From: an uncultured Armatimonadota bacterium
GTDB lineage: Bacteria; Armatimonadota; Fimbriimonadia; Fimbriimonadales; Fimbriimonadaceae
Assembly (NCBI GenBank): GCA_903927345.1
Contig: CAIYMO010000053.1
Span: 1-64,000 of the forward strand
Length of the DNA: 64,000 nt
Reading direction: 5' to 3'
Shown here: positions 25,321 to 35,187 of the stretch, piece by piece
How positions within the stretch are numbered: the stretch's first letter is position 1
How the letters are laid out: each line of letters starts with the position of its first letter
Notes under the pieces: generated by a model
Databases searched by the model: none
The model's input: the letters and a program-made list of their open reading frames with translations, nothing else
What the model was told of the DNA's origin: nothing
Program-made: the position numbers and the translations under genes

Positions 25321-26070
25321 ATGGGAACACAGACATGGGACCCGGAGCAGTATCGAAAAAATGCGGGATTTGTCGCATTTTACGGGGCAACCGTGTCTGA
25401 TTTACTCGGCGAAGTAACAGGTCGAAGAATTTTAGACCTTGGGTGCGGCGACGGAGTCCTCACCGCATCATTGGTCGAAAAAGGGGCATCTGTGCTCGGT
25501 GTGGACTCCTCGGCAGAGATGATTGACGACGCCGTAAAGCGCGGTCTAGACGCCAAGGTGATGGATGCAACAAGTCTTTCGTTCTCCAACGAGTTCGATG
25601 CAGTCTTTACCAACGCAGTCCTTCACTGGATCAAAGACCACGACGCCGTGCTTGCCGGCGTTCACCGAGCTCTTAAGCCACACGGTCGGTTTATCGGAGA
25701 GTTTGGGGGGCACGGCAATATTGCCGCAGTCCGAACCGCTCTACTTGCCGGAATCGCCAGCCAAGGAATCGACATCAAGAATCGATACGAACACAATTTC
25801 CCAACCGAAGCGTCCTTCCGATCTCGACTAGAGAAGCACGGCTTCACTGTTGACTCGATAGAAATCATCCACCGTCAAACTCCACTCCCCGAAGGAGTCC
25901 GGGGTTGGTATGTAACATTTGCCAAAGGCCCTCTCGCTGGTCTCACTCCTGAACAGACAGAATCAGCCATCGCTCATGCCGAAGATCTTCTGCGTCCGTC
26001 GTTGTGCGACGACTCCGGAGTCTGGTCGGCCGATTATGTACGCCTTAGGTTCGTCGCCCACCGCTCATGA
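25321..26070 (+). CDS. Class I SAM-dependent methyltransferase
   Basis: A 249-residue Rossmann-fold methyltransferase. The SAM-binding motif I is ILDLGCGDGVLTASLVEKG at about residues 37-55, the acidic residue of motif II is in VLGVDSSAEMI, and DAVFTNAVLHWIKDHDAVL with ALKPHGRFIGEFGG are motifs IV-V. The closest recognisable type is the trans-aconitate/UbiE-like group; the substrate is unknown. Its stop overlaps the mnmE start (ATGA), so it is translated together with that tRNA-modification GTPase. Confidence 0.88.
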   Translation: MGTQTWDPEQYRKNAGFVAFYGATVSDLLGEVTGRRILDLGCGDGVLTASLVEKGASVLGVDSSAEMIDDAVKRGLDAKVMDATSLSFSNEFDAVFTNAVLHWIKDHDAVLAGVHRALKPHGRFIGEFGGHGNIAAVRTALLAGIASQGIDIKNRYEHNFPTEASFRSRLEKHGFTVDSIEIIHRQTPLPEGVRGWYVTFAKGPLAGLTPEQTESAIAHAEDLLRPSLCDDSGVWSADYVRLRFVAHRS

Positions 26071-27359
26071 CCCCGTTCGACACGATCTGCGCACCAATCA
26101 CTGCCCCTGGCGGTGCAGTTGCGATTATCCGAATCTGCGGACCTGAGGCTTGGGAGACGGCAGCCACTGCATTTAACTCGTTCCCAACGGAGCCAACATC
26201 GCATCGCGCCTACTACGGTCACTTCAGTAATGGAGACGACGGTCTCCTCGTCCTCTTCGCCGAAGGGCACTCCTATACGGGCGAGCAATCCGCCGAGCTA
26301 AACATCCACGGCTCTTCCGCGTCTGTTGCCACTCTAATCGCCCATCTTGAGCAAAACGGTGCCCGTCTCGCTCGGCCCGGCGAGTTCACCGAACGCGCGT
26401 TTTTAAACGGTCGCATTGATCTATCGCAGGCGGAAGCCGTTAACGATTCCGTTCGAGCGATGACCGATCGCCAGCTGAGCATAACCAACGAGCTGCGAGA
26501 GGGTGGGCTCAGAACTGCTGTCATCCAGGCAAGCAAAAGCATCGTGACGGCTCTCGCGGCGATTGAAGCAAGCGTCGACTTCAGCGAAGAAATCGGTGAC
26601 GTCGATCCACTTCTTCTCGCTGAGCGGCTCAACGCCGCCCAAGGCGTCCTTACCCCGCTCATTATCAGCGGACAAAACGGCAGGTTCATTCGAGAAGGGA
26701 TCCGGATCGCTATCGTCGGTCCCCCCAACGCCGGCAAGTCTTCACTCCTAAACCGTCTACTCGGAGTAAACCGAGCCATCGTGACAAACATCGCAGGTAC
26801 AACCCGCGATTACGTTGAAGAAACTTGCATCCTCGCCGGGCTTCAATGCAATCTCATCGATACCGCCGGTCTGCGTGAGGCGACCGACGTCGTCGAGTCA
26901 CTCGGCATCCAGAGAACCCGCGCAATGGCCGCCCAAGCCGATCTGATCTGGTACGTCTTCGACGCCTCAGTCGGCCTCACTCCAGAGGATCAGACCGAGC
27001 TCGAACAGTTTGAAGCTCCCGTAACGATAGTTGCCAACAAAGCTGACCTTGGCTACTCCGAATCAGGGGTCTGCATTTCGACTTACACGGGGAGTGGGAT
27101 CGACATCCTCATACGAGATCTCAACAAGTGGGCGGGTGACGTGAGCGGCATTGTCCCCAATCGACGACACGTAGAACACCTCCAAAATGCCTCCTCTTCC
27201 CTTTCCTGTGCACTGACGGGCATAGAGCTTGATCATCCTTTCGACCTCCTAGTAACCCACCTGCGCTCCGCGATCTACGAGCTTGGCCTCATCACAGGTG
27301 AAACCGCCGACCAAGATCTACTGCAGAGAATCTTCAGCGATTTCTGCATCGGCAAGTAG
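26067..27359 (+). CDS. mnmE: tRNA modification GTPase MnmE
   Basis: A 430-residue protein that, with MnmG, modifies the wobble uridine of certain tRNAs. It starts with the tetrahydrofolate-binding domain (DTICAPITAPGGAVAIIRI, ARPGEFTERAFLNGRIDLSQAEAV). The G domain has P-loop GPPNAGKSSLLNRLLG, switch-region GTTRDYVEE, G3 DTAGLRE and G4 NKAD. The C-terminal FCIGK holds the conserved catalytic Cys. Length is slightly short. It overlaps the upstream methyltransferase by 4 bp rather than lying in the usual yidC-jag-mnmE order. Confidence 0.97.
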   Translation: MTPFDTICAPITAPGGAVAIIRICGPEAWETAATAFNSFPTEPTSHRAYYGHFSNGDDGLLVLFAEGHSYTGEQSAELNIHGSSASVATLIAHLEQNGARLARPGEFTERAFLNGRIDLSQAEAVNDSVRAMTDRQLSITNELREGGLRTAVIQASKSIVTALAAIEASVDFSEEIGDVDPLLLAERLNAAQGVLTPLIISGQNGRFIREGIRIAIVGPPNAGKSSLLNRLLGVNRAIVTNIAGTTRDYVEETCILAGLQCNLIDTAGLREATDVVESLGIQRTRAMAAQADLIWYVFDASVGLTPEDQTELEQFEAPVTIVANKADLGYSESGVCISTYTGSGIDILIRDLNKWAGDVSGIVPNRRHVEHLQNASSSLSCALTGIELDHPFDLLVTHLRSAIYELGLITGETADQDLLQRIFSDFCIGK

Positions 27360-27362
27360 TCG

Positions 27363-27827
27363 TCACTGTCTCTTTCGGGATCTTCTGCGCTCAAGCCGAG
27401 TCTTGATCGTATTGGAGCAAAACTCACAAGCCTCCCAAATCCAAACCACCGGCTCCAATACGCAGGAACCCATCTCAAAGACATGCAGGGGAACAACCAC
27501 CATCCCATACGCGGCGTAAGTTGGGGGCTGTTTACACAATTTGAGCACAATTGAGATCAAGCTCAAAACGACAAAGACGGTAAACCCAGCCTTAACTCCA
27601 AATAAGGCAACACATTCCGAAGAGTCTCGTGTAGTTACCCACTTGTACCAAGCAGTTACAACCCCAATTGTGAACCCAATTGACCCATTCAGACCAAGCG
27701 CCAGCAACATGCTAAACCTAAGTGGACCTAATAGCTGGTCGTCATGGGCATAAATGCTGTAGGCCAAACACACGACCGCCAAGATCAATGGAAGAGCAGA
27801 CAGAGGAAACCACCACGATCGTCGCAT
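27363..27827 (-). CDS. Hypothetical four-helix membrane protein
   Basis: A 154-residue protein with hydrophobic segments at about residues 7-25, 38-60, 75-95 and 103-130, and a basic C-terminal tail (TRLERRRSRKRQ). I do not recognise a family. It contains several cysteines (CVALFGV, LCKQP, CEFCSN) without a clear metal motif. It is convergent with mnmE (3-bp gap) and divergent from clpB. No TANNNT element or ribosome binding site is clear upstream. Confidence 0.6.
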   Translation of the reverse strand: MRRSWWFPLSALPLILAVVCLAYSIYAHDDQLLGPLRFSMLLALGLNGSIGFTIGVVTAWYKWVTTRDSSECVALFGVKAGFTVFVVLSLISIVLKLCKQPPTYAAYGMVVVPLHVFEMGSCVLEPVVWIWEACEFCSNTIKTRLERRRSRKRQ

Positions 27828-27964
27828 GATTCACAAGAGAACGTCGTTCATCAAAGAACGGTTGCGGACACTTCCGCGTCATTCATTCAAACCACATCAC
27901 GTTTCATTGCTTGAAACAGCCGTAAACTCAGAGACGTAACCTGATTTGACACCAAAAGACTCAT

Positions 27965-30562
27965 ATGCGATTCGATAAACTCACCCTCAAGGCTCAGAAC
28001 GCATTCCAAGGCGCCCAAACCGTCGCGGAAAGGTATCAACACCAAGCTATCGATGCCGAACACCTCATGCTCGCTCTCCTTGAGCAAGAGCAAGGTCTCA
28101 TCAAGCCACTGCTGCAAAAGCTAAGTGTTGAAACCGTGTCACTCAAGTCAGAACTCGAAAAGTATTTGAGCAATCAAGCCAAAGTTTCCGATGCCGCCGG
28201 CTACGGGGCAACCATGACGGGTCGTCTCAACACGATATTCCAGGACGCCTTTAAAGAAGCCGAGAAGCTCAAAGACGACTACATTTCTACCGAGCACTTC
28301 CTCCTCGCACTACTTAAGGAGCAAGGTCAAGTCGGGAAGCTCTTGCGTGCATCTGGAGTCCAAGAAACCGACCTAATCAAAGCAATCGACGAGATTCGGG
28401 GTGGGCGCAAGGTCAACGATCCGAACGCCGAAGAAACCTATCAAGCTCTCGAGAAGTACGGAGTGGATCTGACCGCAAAAGCGCGAAGCGGAAAACTTGA
28501 TCCCGTTATCGGTCGCGATGAAGAAATCCGCCGAGTCATTCACGTTCTCAGCCGCCGGACCAAGAACAACCCAGTTCTCATCGGGGAACCCGGTGTTGGA
28601 AAGACCGCGGTTGTCGAAGGTCTCGCCCAACGCATCGTCGCCGGAGATGTTCCGCAAAGCCTGCAGGACAAAAGTGTCATCACCCTCGACCTGGGCGCCA
28701 TGGTCGCGGGTTCGAAGTTCCGCGGAGAGTTCGAAGAACGACTCAAAGCTCTGCTCGACGACGTCAAGAAGGCCGAAGGTCGCGTCATCTTGTTTATCGA
28801 TGAAATGCACACCCTCATCGGCGCAGGAAAAGCTGAAGGGTCGATGGACGCAGCCCAGATGCTTAAGCCAATGCTCGCGAGAGGCGAGTTAAGGTGCGTC
28901 GGCGCAACCACGCTCAACGAGTACAGGCAATACATTGAGAAGGACAAAGCACTCGAGCGACGTTTCCAAATGGTTCTCGTCGACGAGCCAACGGTCGACG
29001 AAACGATCATGATTCTTCGCGGACTCAAGGAGCGCTACGAAGTGCACCACGGCGTCCGCATCACCGATTCCGCTCTCGTCGCTGCCGCAACGCTGAGTAA
29101 CCGCTACATCACAGCGCGATTCTTGCCGGACAAGGCAATCGACTTGATCGATGAAGCCGGTAGCAAACTCAAGATCGAAATCGACTCTGTCCCTAACGAG
29201 ATAGACGAAGTCGAACGCGAAATCGTCCAACTCCAGATCAGCCAGCAACAGCTTCAGAAGGAAGAAGACGAAGCCTCTAAGGAACGTCTCGATGGTGTCG
29301 AACGAAAAATCGCAGAGCTCCGAGAGAAAGCAGGCGGACTCCGGGCGGTCTGGCAAAAGGAGAAGGATCAGATTGAAGTTGTCCGAGAAGGTAAAGCCGA
29401 GCTCGAACAGCTTAAAGCCGAGCTCGACCACGCAACCAACTCCGGCGACCTCGCTCGAGCCGGAGAGATCCAGTACGGCAAAATCCCGGCGGTCAACAAA
29501 CGCATCGAGGCGGCAAGCGAGGATCTCAAGGCCCTTCAAGCCGACGGAAAAATGCTCAAGGAAGAAGTCGACAGTGAGGACATCGCCGAAATCGTGAGCA
29601 AATGGACCGGCGTTCCGGTTCGAAACCTACTTCAGGGAGAAATGCAAAAGCTGCTCTCGCTCGAAGAGCAGCTTGAGAAACGCGTCGTCGGTCAGCGAGA
29701 GGCGCTCATTGCCGTCTCTGACGCGGTGCGTCGAAGTAGATCCGGATTGAGCGATCCAAACCGCCCCATCGGCTCGTTCCTGTTCCTCGGTCCGACTGGC
29801 GTCGGAAAAACGGAAACCGCAAAGGCGCTTGCAGAGCTCCTTTTCAACGATGACAAAGCGATGGTTCGCATCGACATGAGCGAATACGGCGAGAAGCACT
29901 CTGTATCCCGCCTCATCGGTGCCCCTCCCGGCTACGTCGGATACGATGAGGGTGGTCAACTTACAGAAGTCGTCCGCCGCCGACCGTACTGCGTCATTCT
30001 CCTGGACGAGATTGAAAAAGCGCATCCTGAAGTGTTTAACGTCTTGCTTCAAGTGCTGGACGATGGTCGACTCACCGATGGCCAGGGTCGAACTGTCGAC
30101 TTTAAAAACACGGTGATCATTCTCACGAGCAACATCGGCAGTCACCATTACGGCGACCCCGTCAGTGGACCCCCATTTGACGAAGTGAAGCCGCTCGTTC
30201 TCGCCGAACTGAGAGCCCACTTCCGACCAGAGTTTTTGAACCGGTTGGACGAAATGATCGTCTTCCGACCTCTGACCCAAAACGAGATCAAGGGCATTGT
30301 GGGAATCCAGCTCGAGGGTCTGAGGAGCAGGCTAGCCGAGCGTAGAATCGAGCTTGTTCTTACCGATGACGCTCTGAACAACCTCGCCGTTAAAGGCTTC
30401 GACCCCGTTTATGGTGCTAGACCTCTCAAGCGAGCGATTCAAGCAGAGCTAGTGAATCCACTCTCAACTCTGCTTCTCAAAGGAGAAGTACGTGAGGGAC
30501 AGACCGTTCGAGTAAGTGTCGAAAATGATGCCTTCATTTTCCAAGTAAAAGAATCGGCTTAA
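27965..30562 (+). CDS. clpB: ATP-dependent disaggregase ClpB
   Basis: An 865-residue Hsp100 chaperone that rescues aggregated proteins with DnaK. It has the N-domain repeats ([37 protein letters not shown]), first AAA module with [13 protein letters not shown] and [16 protein letters not shown], the long coiled-coil M-domain at about residues 400-530, and the second AAA module with [13 protein letters not shown] and [16 protein letters not shown]. Length is normal. CTTGAAA lies 54 bp before the ATG, and TAACCT 22 nt before it; neither CIRCE nor HAIR elements are visible. Heat-shock control is likely but not shown. Confidence 0.97.
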   Translation: MRFDKLTLKAQNAFQGAQTVAERYQHQAIDAEHLMLALLEQEQGLIKPLLQKLSVETVSLKSELEKYLSNQAKVSDAAGYGATMTGRLNTIFQDAFKEAEKLKDDYISTEHFLLALLKEQGQVGKLLRASGVQETDLIKAIDEIRGGRKVNDPNAEETYQALEKYGVDLTAKARSGKLDPVIGRDEEIRRVIHVLSRRTKNNPVLIGEPGVGKTAVVEGLAQRIVAGDVPQSLQDKSVITLDLGAMVAGSKFRGEFEERLKALLDDVKKAEGRVILFIDEMHTLIGAGKAEGSMDAAQMLKPMLARGELRCVGATTLNEYRQYIEKDKALERRFQMVLVDEPTVDETIMILRGLKERYEVHHGVRITDSALVAAATLSNRYITARFLPDKAIDLIDEAGSKLKIEIDSVPNEIDEVEREIVQLQISQQQLQKEEDEASKERLDGVERKIAELREKAGGLRAVWQKEKDQIEVVREGKAELEQLKAELDHATNSGDLARAGEIQYGKIPAVNKRIEAASEDLKALQADGKMLKEEVDSEDIAEIVSKWTGVPVRNLLQGEMQKLLSLEEQLEKRVVGQREALIAVSDAVRRSRSGLSDPNRPIGSFLFLGPTGVGKTETAKALAELLFNDDKAMVRIDMSEYGEKHSVSRLIGAPPGYVGYDEGGQLTEVVRRRPYCVILLDEIEKAHPEVFNVLLQVLDDGRLTDGQGRTVDFKNTVIILTSNIGSHHYGDPVSGPPFDEVKPLVLAELRAHFRPEFLNRLDEMIVFRPLTQNEIKGIVGIQLEGLRSRLAERRIELVLTDDALNNLAVKGFDPVYGARPLKRAIQAELVNPLSTLLLKGEVREGQTVRVSVENDAFIFQVKESA

Positions 30563-30593
30563 CCTGTTCTTAAAGACTCTTAGCTAACGTCTC

Positions 30594-30622
30594 CACATAT
30601 GCGCAATCGTCGCGCATATGTG
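30594..30622. repeat. Perfect 11-bp inverted repeat before the YncE/phosphoesterase gene
   Basis: CACATATGCGC and GCGCATATGTG face each other across a 7-nt loop, ending just before the ribosome binding site GAGGGAAGG of the gene at 30633. It has no T-run, so it is an unlikely terminator for clpB. An operator or a 5'-leader hairpin fits better. Confidence 0.75.
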
Positions 30623-30632
30623 AGGGAAGGTT

Positions 30633-33035
30633 ATGACAGCAAAGTCTTGGTGGATCGTTAGTGCAGCTCTTCTGGGGGTTGCAGGCTTGGTGGCCGCTGG
30701 TTGGAAGGCAAACTCGGGTGAACTTCCCGGACTTCGCCCAGATGGGTCGGTCAAGATTCCAAACGGCTGGACGATCAACAAGGTCGGCAATCTCATTGAC
30801 TTGCCAGGCGATTTTCCCCAAGATGTTGCGTTCCTGAAGGACGGGCGACACGCGTTGGTCAACACCGCAGGGTTTAACGATCATACGCTCAACCTGATTG
30901 ATCTGCAAACTGGTCAAATCGCCCAAACCATCACCGTTCCAACGGCATGGATTGGACTCGACGCATCCAACGAAGCCGAAATTCTTCTCTCCGCAGGTCA
31001 GCCAAAGTCGGGCGAAATGATTCACCGGTTCACCTACGACAACGAAAAACTCACTTCATCAAAGCCTTGGTCCGATGAGAGCACTGCAGCCAACGATCGA
31101 TTTGTTTCATCAATCGTGCGCACCAAGGACCGGATCTACGCTCTTAATATCCAAACCGACGAGTTGATCACCCTTGACCACGATTGGACAATACTTCGCA
31201 AAAACCGATTGCGCTACCGTCCGTATGCTCTGGCACTTTCTCCCGATGGCGAGCAGCTGGCCATTTCAAACTGGGGAGACAAGTCCGTCTCGATCTACGA
31301 AACAAAGACGATGTCGATGCTGAAGTATGCGGAAGTTGGACCTCTTCCATCTTCGCTGCAATATGCAAAAGATGGTCGCCTCTTCGTTACCGTGTCGGGG
31401 TCCGACTACGTCGCGGTACTTGACAAAAACAAGCAGGTCACCAAAGTAAATGTTGGATTCGGACTTGCTCAGCCAGTCGGAAGTAGTCCAGTAGCCCTCA
31501 GCATCTCCCGAGACGATTCTAGGCTTTATGTCGCTAATGCCGGAAACAACGCCGTTGCAGTATTAGATATCTCAAAATCAAAACCCACACTTACTGGGCA
31601 CATTCCAACCGACCGCTATCCGACGCTGGTCAAGGAAACTCCCGACGGCAAGCGCCTCGTCATTGGCACCGCCAAAGGTGAATACGGACCAAACGCTGGA
31701 GCTAAGGTCGATACAACTGTAAAGGGCGTTCGCGGCCAACAGTACAACATTCCCTACCGGTACATCTCCACCATGCTCAAGGGTCGACTGAGTGTCGTAG
31801 ACATACCCACATCTTCTCAGCTCAGCGCGTACACAAAGATCGCCCAGGCTGGAGCTTTAGCAAGAAAGAAGGAAGCGGACGACCTGCTGGTCAAACAAAA
31901 GGCCGTCATGGACGCCATGAAGTCCATCAAGCACGTCATCTACGTCATTCGGGAGAACAGAACCTACGACCAAGTGTTTGGAGACATGAAGCAGGGCAAC
32001 GGCGACCCAACCCTCTGCCTATTCGGCGAAGATGTCACCCCGAATTCTCACCAACTAGCCAAAGACTTTATCCTCTTTGACAACTTCTATGCAGATGGCG
32101 AATGCTCGCAGTGCGGTCACCAATGGACCGATGCCGCATACGCAAATGACTACTGTGAGAAGCAATGGGTGCTCGGATACTCTCGACGATCCCAAATCCG
32201 AAGCGACCTAAGGCTCACCTCGTCACCGGGTGAATACATTTGGACTCAGGCACGGAAGCAAGGGCTGAAAGCACGCGTCTACGGCGAGTACGTCGACGTC
32301 CAGGAAGATCATGACTCTCTAAACTCAGCCGAGATTAAAGCGGATCCAGAGAAGTACGGATACAGCGAAACCTGGGAAAAGATTTTTGCCACCGGAGGAC
32401 GCGATACGGAAAAGATCGATGATTTTCTGCGGGAGTTTAAAGAAGCCGAGCGAACTGGAGAACTACCGAACCTAATGGTCATGGCTCTCCCCGACGACCA
32501 CACCCACGGATTCAGCCCTGGAACCTACTCGCCGAAGGCGATGGTTGCGGACAACGATCTTGCGGTGGGACGTCTGGTTGATGCGGTTTCTCACTCCCGA
32601 TTCTGGAAAGACACAGCGATCTTTGTGATCCAAGACGACGCCCAAGACGGTCCAGACCACGTTGACGCACATCGAACCATTGCCCACTTCATCTCGCCGT
32701 ACACCCGACGGGGAGTCGTGGATTCCACACACTACACAACGTCTTCGATGCTCAGGACAATGGGCCTCATCCTCGGAACGGCCCCGCTCAGCCAGTACGA
32801 CGCCATCGCCCCGCCCATGATCATGGCGGCCTCATCAAAGCCCGACCTTCGCCCGTTCAAAGCGATTGCACCGAAATACAACGTCGATGAACGAAACCCC
32901 GAAAAAGGCAAACTTGCTGAATGGTCCAAGACCCTCGACTTCTCAGAAGTTGACCGGGCGGACTTCGATTCTCTAAACCGATTGCTGTGGGCTGGCTATA
33001 AACCAGGCATTCCGTATCCTGCGCACTTACAGTGA
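30633..33035 (+). CDS. YncE-like beta-propeller / phosphoesterase fusion
   Basis: An 800-residue exported protein. A signal anchor (SWWIVSAALLGVAGLVAAGW) is followed by a seven-bladed YncE/YVTN-type propeller at about residues 45-400 (GRHALVNTAGF, YALALSPDGEQLAISNWGDKSV, SRLYVANAGNNAVAVLDI). A phosphoesterase-family domain of the alkaline-phosphatase superfamily covers about 430-790 (HVIYVIRENRTYDQVFG, DNFYADGECSQCGHQW, FVIQDDAQDGPDHVDAHR). It probably hydrolyses phosphate esters outside the cytoplasm, with the propeller as a binding module. GAGGGAAGG precedes the ATG. Confidence 0.88.
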   Translation: MTAKSWWIVSAALLGVAGLVAAGWKANSGELPGLRPDGSVKIPNGWTINKVGNLIDLPGDFPQDVAFLKDGRHALVNTAGFNDHTLNLIDLQTGQIAQTITVPTAWIGLDASNEAEILLSAGQPKSGEMIHRFTYDNEKLTSSKPWSDESTAANDRFVSSIVRTKDRIYALNIQTDELITLDHDWTILRKNRLRYRPYALALSPDGEQLAISNWGDKSVSIYETKTMSMLKYAEVGPLPSSLQYAKDGRLFVTVSGSDYVAVLDKNKQVTKVNVGFGLAQPVGSSPVALSISRDDSRLYVANAGNNAVAVLDISKSKPTLTGHIPTDRYPTLVKETPDGKRLVIGTAKGEYGPNAGAKVDTTVKGVRGQQYNIPYRYISTMLKGRLSVVDIPTSSQLSAYTKIAQAGALARKKEADDLLVKQKAVMDAMKSIKHVIYVIRENRTYDQVFGDMKQGNGDPTLCLFGEDVTPNSHQLAKDFILFDNFYADGECSQCGHQWTDAAYANDYCEKQWVLGYSRRSQIRSDLRLTSSPGEYIWTQARKQGLKARVYGEYVDVQEDHDSLNSAEIKADPEKYGYSETWEKIFATGGRDTEKIDDFLREFKEAERTGELPNLMVMALPDDHTHGFSPGTYSPKAMVADNDLAVGRLVDAVSHSRFWKDTAIFVIQDDAQDGPDHVDAHRTIAHFISPYTRRGVVDSTHYTTSSMLRTMGLILGTAPLSQYDAIAPPMIMAASSKPDLRPFKAIAPKYNVDERNPEKGKLAEWSKTLDFSEVDRADFDSLNRLLWAGYKPGIPYPAHLQ

Positions 33036-33047
33036 GCATAGAGGCGG

Positions 33048-33053
33048 TATCTT
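33048..33053 (+). promoter_or_regulatory. Leaderless -10 element, HEAT-like gene
   Basis: CGGTATCTT (TATCTT after GG) ends 10 nt before the ATG at 33064. Confidence 0.45.
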
Positions 33054-33063
33054 AAAGTTAAGC

Positions 33064-34068
33064 ATGCCGCACAAACGCGTTGAACAACCGTTTGACTCGG
33101 ATGCCCTCGTAAAGGGCATCCGGGATTACATAACGCGTATGGTGACCAAGTCGGGAACCAAAGCAATCAACCCGCCGCATCGCATCAAATTCCATTGGCC
33201 ACCGCACCCGGTCAGCTACGAATACCACGTTCTAGCCTCAGACTGGACGGGCAAAACCACCTTCGAAGCCCACAACGAAACGTTTGACGTCGAAGTCGCC
33301 CGCACGCCCTTTGGCGTATTCGGAAGATGTCCCGCGCTTTGGCACGAGGCGCGTGGCACGAGCGAAGCAGAAATGCTAAAGGCTCTCAAAAAAACGGCGG
33401 AGCCACTGTTTAACCGACAATTTGCTATCGCAACCGCTCTTGAACAGCAATCCCGTTACAGTGGTGAGATTCGAAACCTTGAACCGCTCGACATCCTAAA
33501 ACTCTTCTACTGTCACGACCGAGACGTCGCAAACGCAGCTCACGAGTTCGTCGAAGTATCACACTTCCGCACCTCATACTTCCCTGCTCTCTGTGAGATC
33601 CTTGAAGATCGAAAGCACCCATGGCGGCGCACCGCACAGTGGTGTGTGCTCGATCTTTTCGAAGACCTCCCTGCGTACATCGACTCGGATGAAGACAACA
33701 GCCGAGCTGTCTCATCGATCAAGGGCCTACTTTGGGACGCCGAGGATGACTACGCACGAACAATCTACAAGGCCGGTGTTGTCCTAGGCGGTCACTTGCC
33801 CCATCGACAAGGTGGACAAGCCCTCCTCGAATGCCTTCAGGCACCATCGCTGGTCGGCCGACGGTCCGCAATCCACGGCCTATTCCACGTCTGCGAATGG
33901 GTGCCCGACATGGAGCCCCGCGTCGTTCAAGCGCTCCGAGAACACGCAAAGCGTGAAGTCGATCCACAGCTCAGCATATTTGCATTTGCAATGGCCGAAG
34001 ATATTGAAAAGGGCGGAGTGGACCATACTCCAGAACCAGTATTTGCCTTCGAAGCCAGCGCGATTTAG
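33064..34068 (+). CDS. HEAT-repeat-like hypothetical protein
   Basis: A 334-residue soluble protein. The first 110 residues contain beta-like segments (IKFHWPPHPVSYEYHVLASDW) that I cannot assign. From about residue 130 on, helix pairs recur (LDILKLFYCHDRDVANAAHEFVE, YFPALCEILEDRKHPWRRTAQWCVLDLF, GGQALLECLQAPSLVGRRSAIHGLFHV), the look of HEAT/PBS-lyase-like repeats that serve as binding scaffolds. No catalytic site is visible. It is probably monocistronic, since gcvT has its own promoter signal. Confidence 0.68.
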   Translation: MPHKRVEQPFDSDALVKGIRDYITRMVTKSGTKAINPPHRIKFHWPPHPVSYEYHVLASDWTGKTTFEAHNETFDVEVARTPFGVFGRCPALWHEARGTSEAEMLKALKKTAEPLFNRQFAIATALEQQSRYSGEIRNLEPLDILKLFYCHDRDVANAAHEFVEVSHFRTSYFPALCEILEDRKHPWRRTAQWCVLDLFEDLPAYIDSDEDNSRAVSSIKGLLWDAEDDYARTIYKAGVVLGGHLPHRQGGQALLECLQAPSLVGRRSAIHGLFHVCEWVPDMEPRVVQALREHAKREVDPQLSIFAFAMAEDIEKGGVDHTPEPVFAFEASAI

Positions 34069-34089
34069 ATGGTCGACTGACCTACCCGG

Positions 34090-34095
34090 TATCCT
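34090..34095 (+). promoter_or_regulatory. Leaderless -10 element, gcvT
   Basis: CGGTATCCT (TATCCT after GG) ends 6 nt before the gcvT ATG. No glycine riboswitch fits in the 33-bp gap. Confidence 0.5.
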
Positions 34096-34101
34096 AGAGG
34101 G

Positions 34102-35187
34102 ATGTCCCACGCCGCAATGTTGCGAACTCCTCTTTACGATGCGCACCTCAAACTGAACGCCCGCATGGTTCCGTTCGCCGGGTACGAGATGCCAGTTCAG
34201 TACTCAAGCATTATCGCTGAGTCCAAGGCAGTTCGAGAAGGCGCCGGCATGTTCGACGTCTCCCACATGGCACGCGTCAGCTTCTCCGGAGAAGGCGTTG
34301 AAGCATTCCTAGAGCAGATAACAACCAATGATGTCAGCAAGCTTGGCGATGGGCAGGGACAGTATTCGATGATGCCGAACCACGGGGGCGGAATCGTCGA
34401 TGACATCATTGTCTACCGAATCACCTCCGATCATTTTGAAGTCGTCTTCAACGCATCAAACCATGCCAAAGACGTAGCTTGGTCCAATCAGTTCATGCCC
34501 TCCACCGTCACAATGTCGGACAAGACTGCGGACACTGTTATGGTCGCCGTCCAAGGACCCTCAGCCCGCAAAATAGTCGCATCACTTTCCGACAACCCGA
34601 CTGCAATCAACGAAGCCGCTATGTTTGAAGTGGTCAATTGCAAAATCGCCGGCGTAGACACCTTCGCCGCGTGTAGCGGTTACACCGGAGAAGATGGCTA
34701 CGAACTCATCTACAGCAATTCTGAGGCTGAAACGGTTTGGAACGCCCTTTTGGAAGCAGGCGTGGCGGCCTGTGGGCTCGGTTCGCGAGACACATTGCGA
34801 GTCGAGGCTGGTCTCCCTCTTTACGGTCACGAACTTACCGATGAACTCTCACCAATAGCTGCTGGTCTTGGGTGGGTCATTAGCAAAACCAAGTCATTCA
34901 ACGGCTCGGTAGCGATCAACAAGGCACGAGAAGAAGGGACAGCAACCAAACTCCAAGGCATCAAACTCTCGGCAAAGCGATTAATCGCTCCTGGCATGAA
35001 GGTCTACCTCGGCGAAGAAGAAGTTGGCGAAGTCTCCAGCGGAGTCGTCTCACCCCTTCTCGATACCGGAATCGCCTTTGCATTCATCAATTCCGAAATC
35101 AAGCAAGGAACCGAGGTCGCCATTGATGTACGAGGTAAGCGAGAACCAGGAGTCGTCGCAAACAAGCGCTTCTTCAAACGTGCATGA
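34102..35187 (+). CDS. gcvT: Aminomethyltransferase (glycine cleavage T protein)
   Basis: A 361-residue folate-dependent enzyme that releases ammonia from the aminomethyl group on GcvH and forms methylene-tetrahydrofolate. Typical segments are RTPLYDAHLKLNARMVPFAGYEMP, FDVSHMARVSFSG, NHGGGIVDDIIVYR and SRDTLRVEAGLPLYGHEL, with the C-terminal barrel domain KRLIAPGMKVYLGEEEVGEV. Length is normal. gcvH and gcvP are not in the window. Its stop overlaps the next acetyltransferase start (ATGA). Confidence 0.96.
   Translation: MSHAAMLRTPLYDAHLKLNARMVPFAGYEMPVQYSSIIAESKAVREGAGMFDVSHMARVSFSGEGVEAFLEQITTNDVSKLGDGQGQYSMMPNHGGGIVDDIIVYRITSDHFEVVFNASNHAKDVAWSNQFMPSTVTMSDKTADTVMVAVQGPSARKIVASLSDNPTAINEAAMFEVVNCKIAGVDTFAACSGYTGEDGYELIYSNSEAETVWNALLEAGVAACGLGSRDTLRVEAGLPLYGHELTDELSPIAAGLGWVISKTKSFNGSVAINKAREEGTATKLQGIKLSAKRLIAPGMKVYLGEEEVGEVSSGVVSPLLDTGIAFAFINSEIKQGTEVAIDVRGKREPGVVANKRFFKRA

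Noticed and set aside
27910-27964. Sigma-32-like heat-shock promoter before clpB
   Set aside because: CTTGAAA is present but no CCCCAT-type -10 follows, and no CIRCE or HAIR repeat was found.
28889-30280. Two minus-strand ORFs of about 216 residues opposite clpB
   Set aside because: They are shadows of the ClpB coiled-coil and AAA domains with low-complexity translated sequence.
34069-34101. Glycine riboswitch before gcvT
   Set aside because: The gap is only 33 bp and contains a leaderless-type -10 element, so a riboswitch cannot fit.
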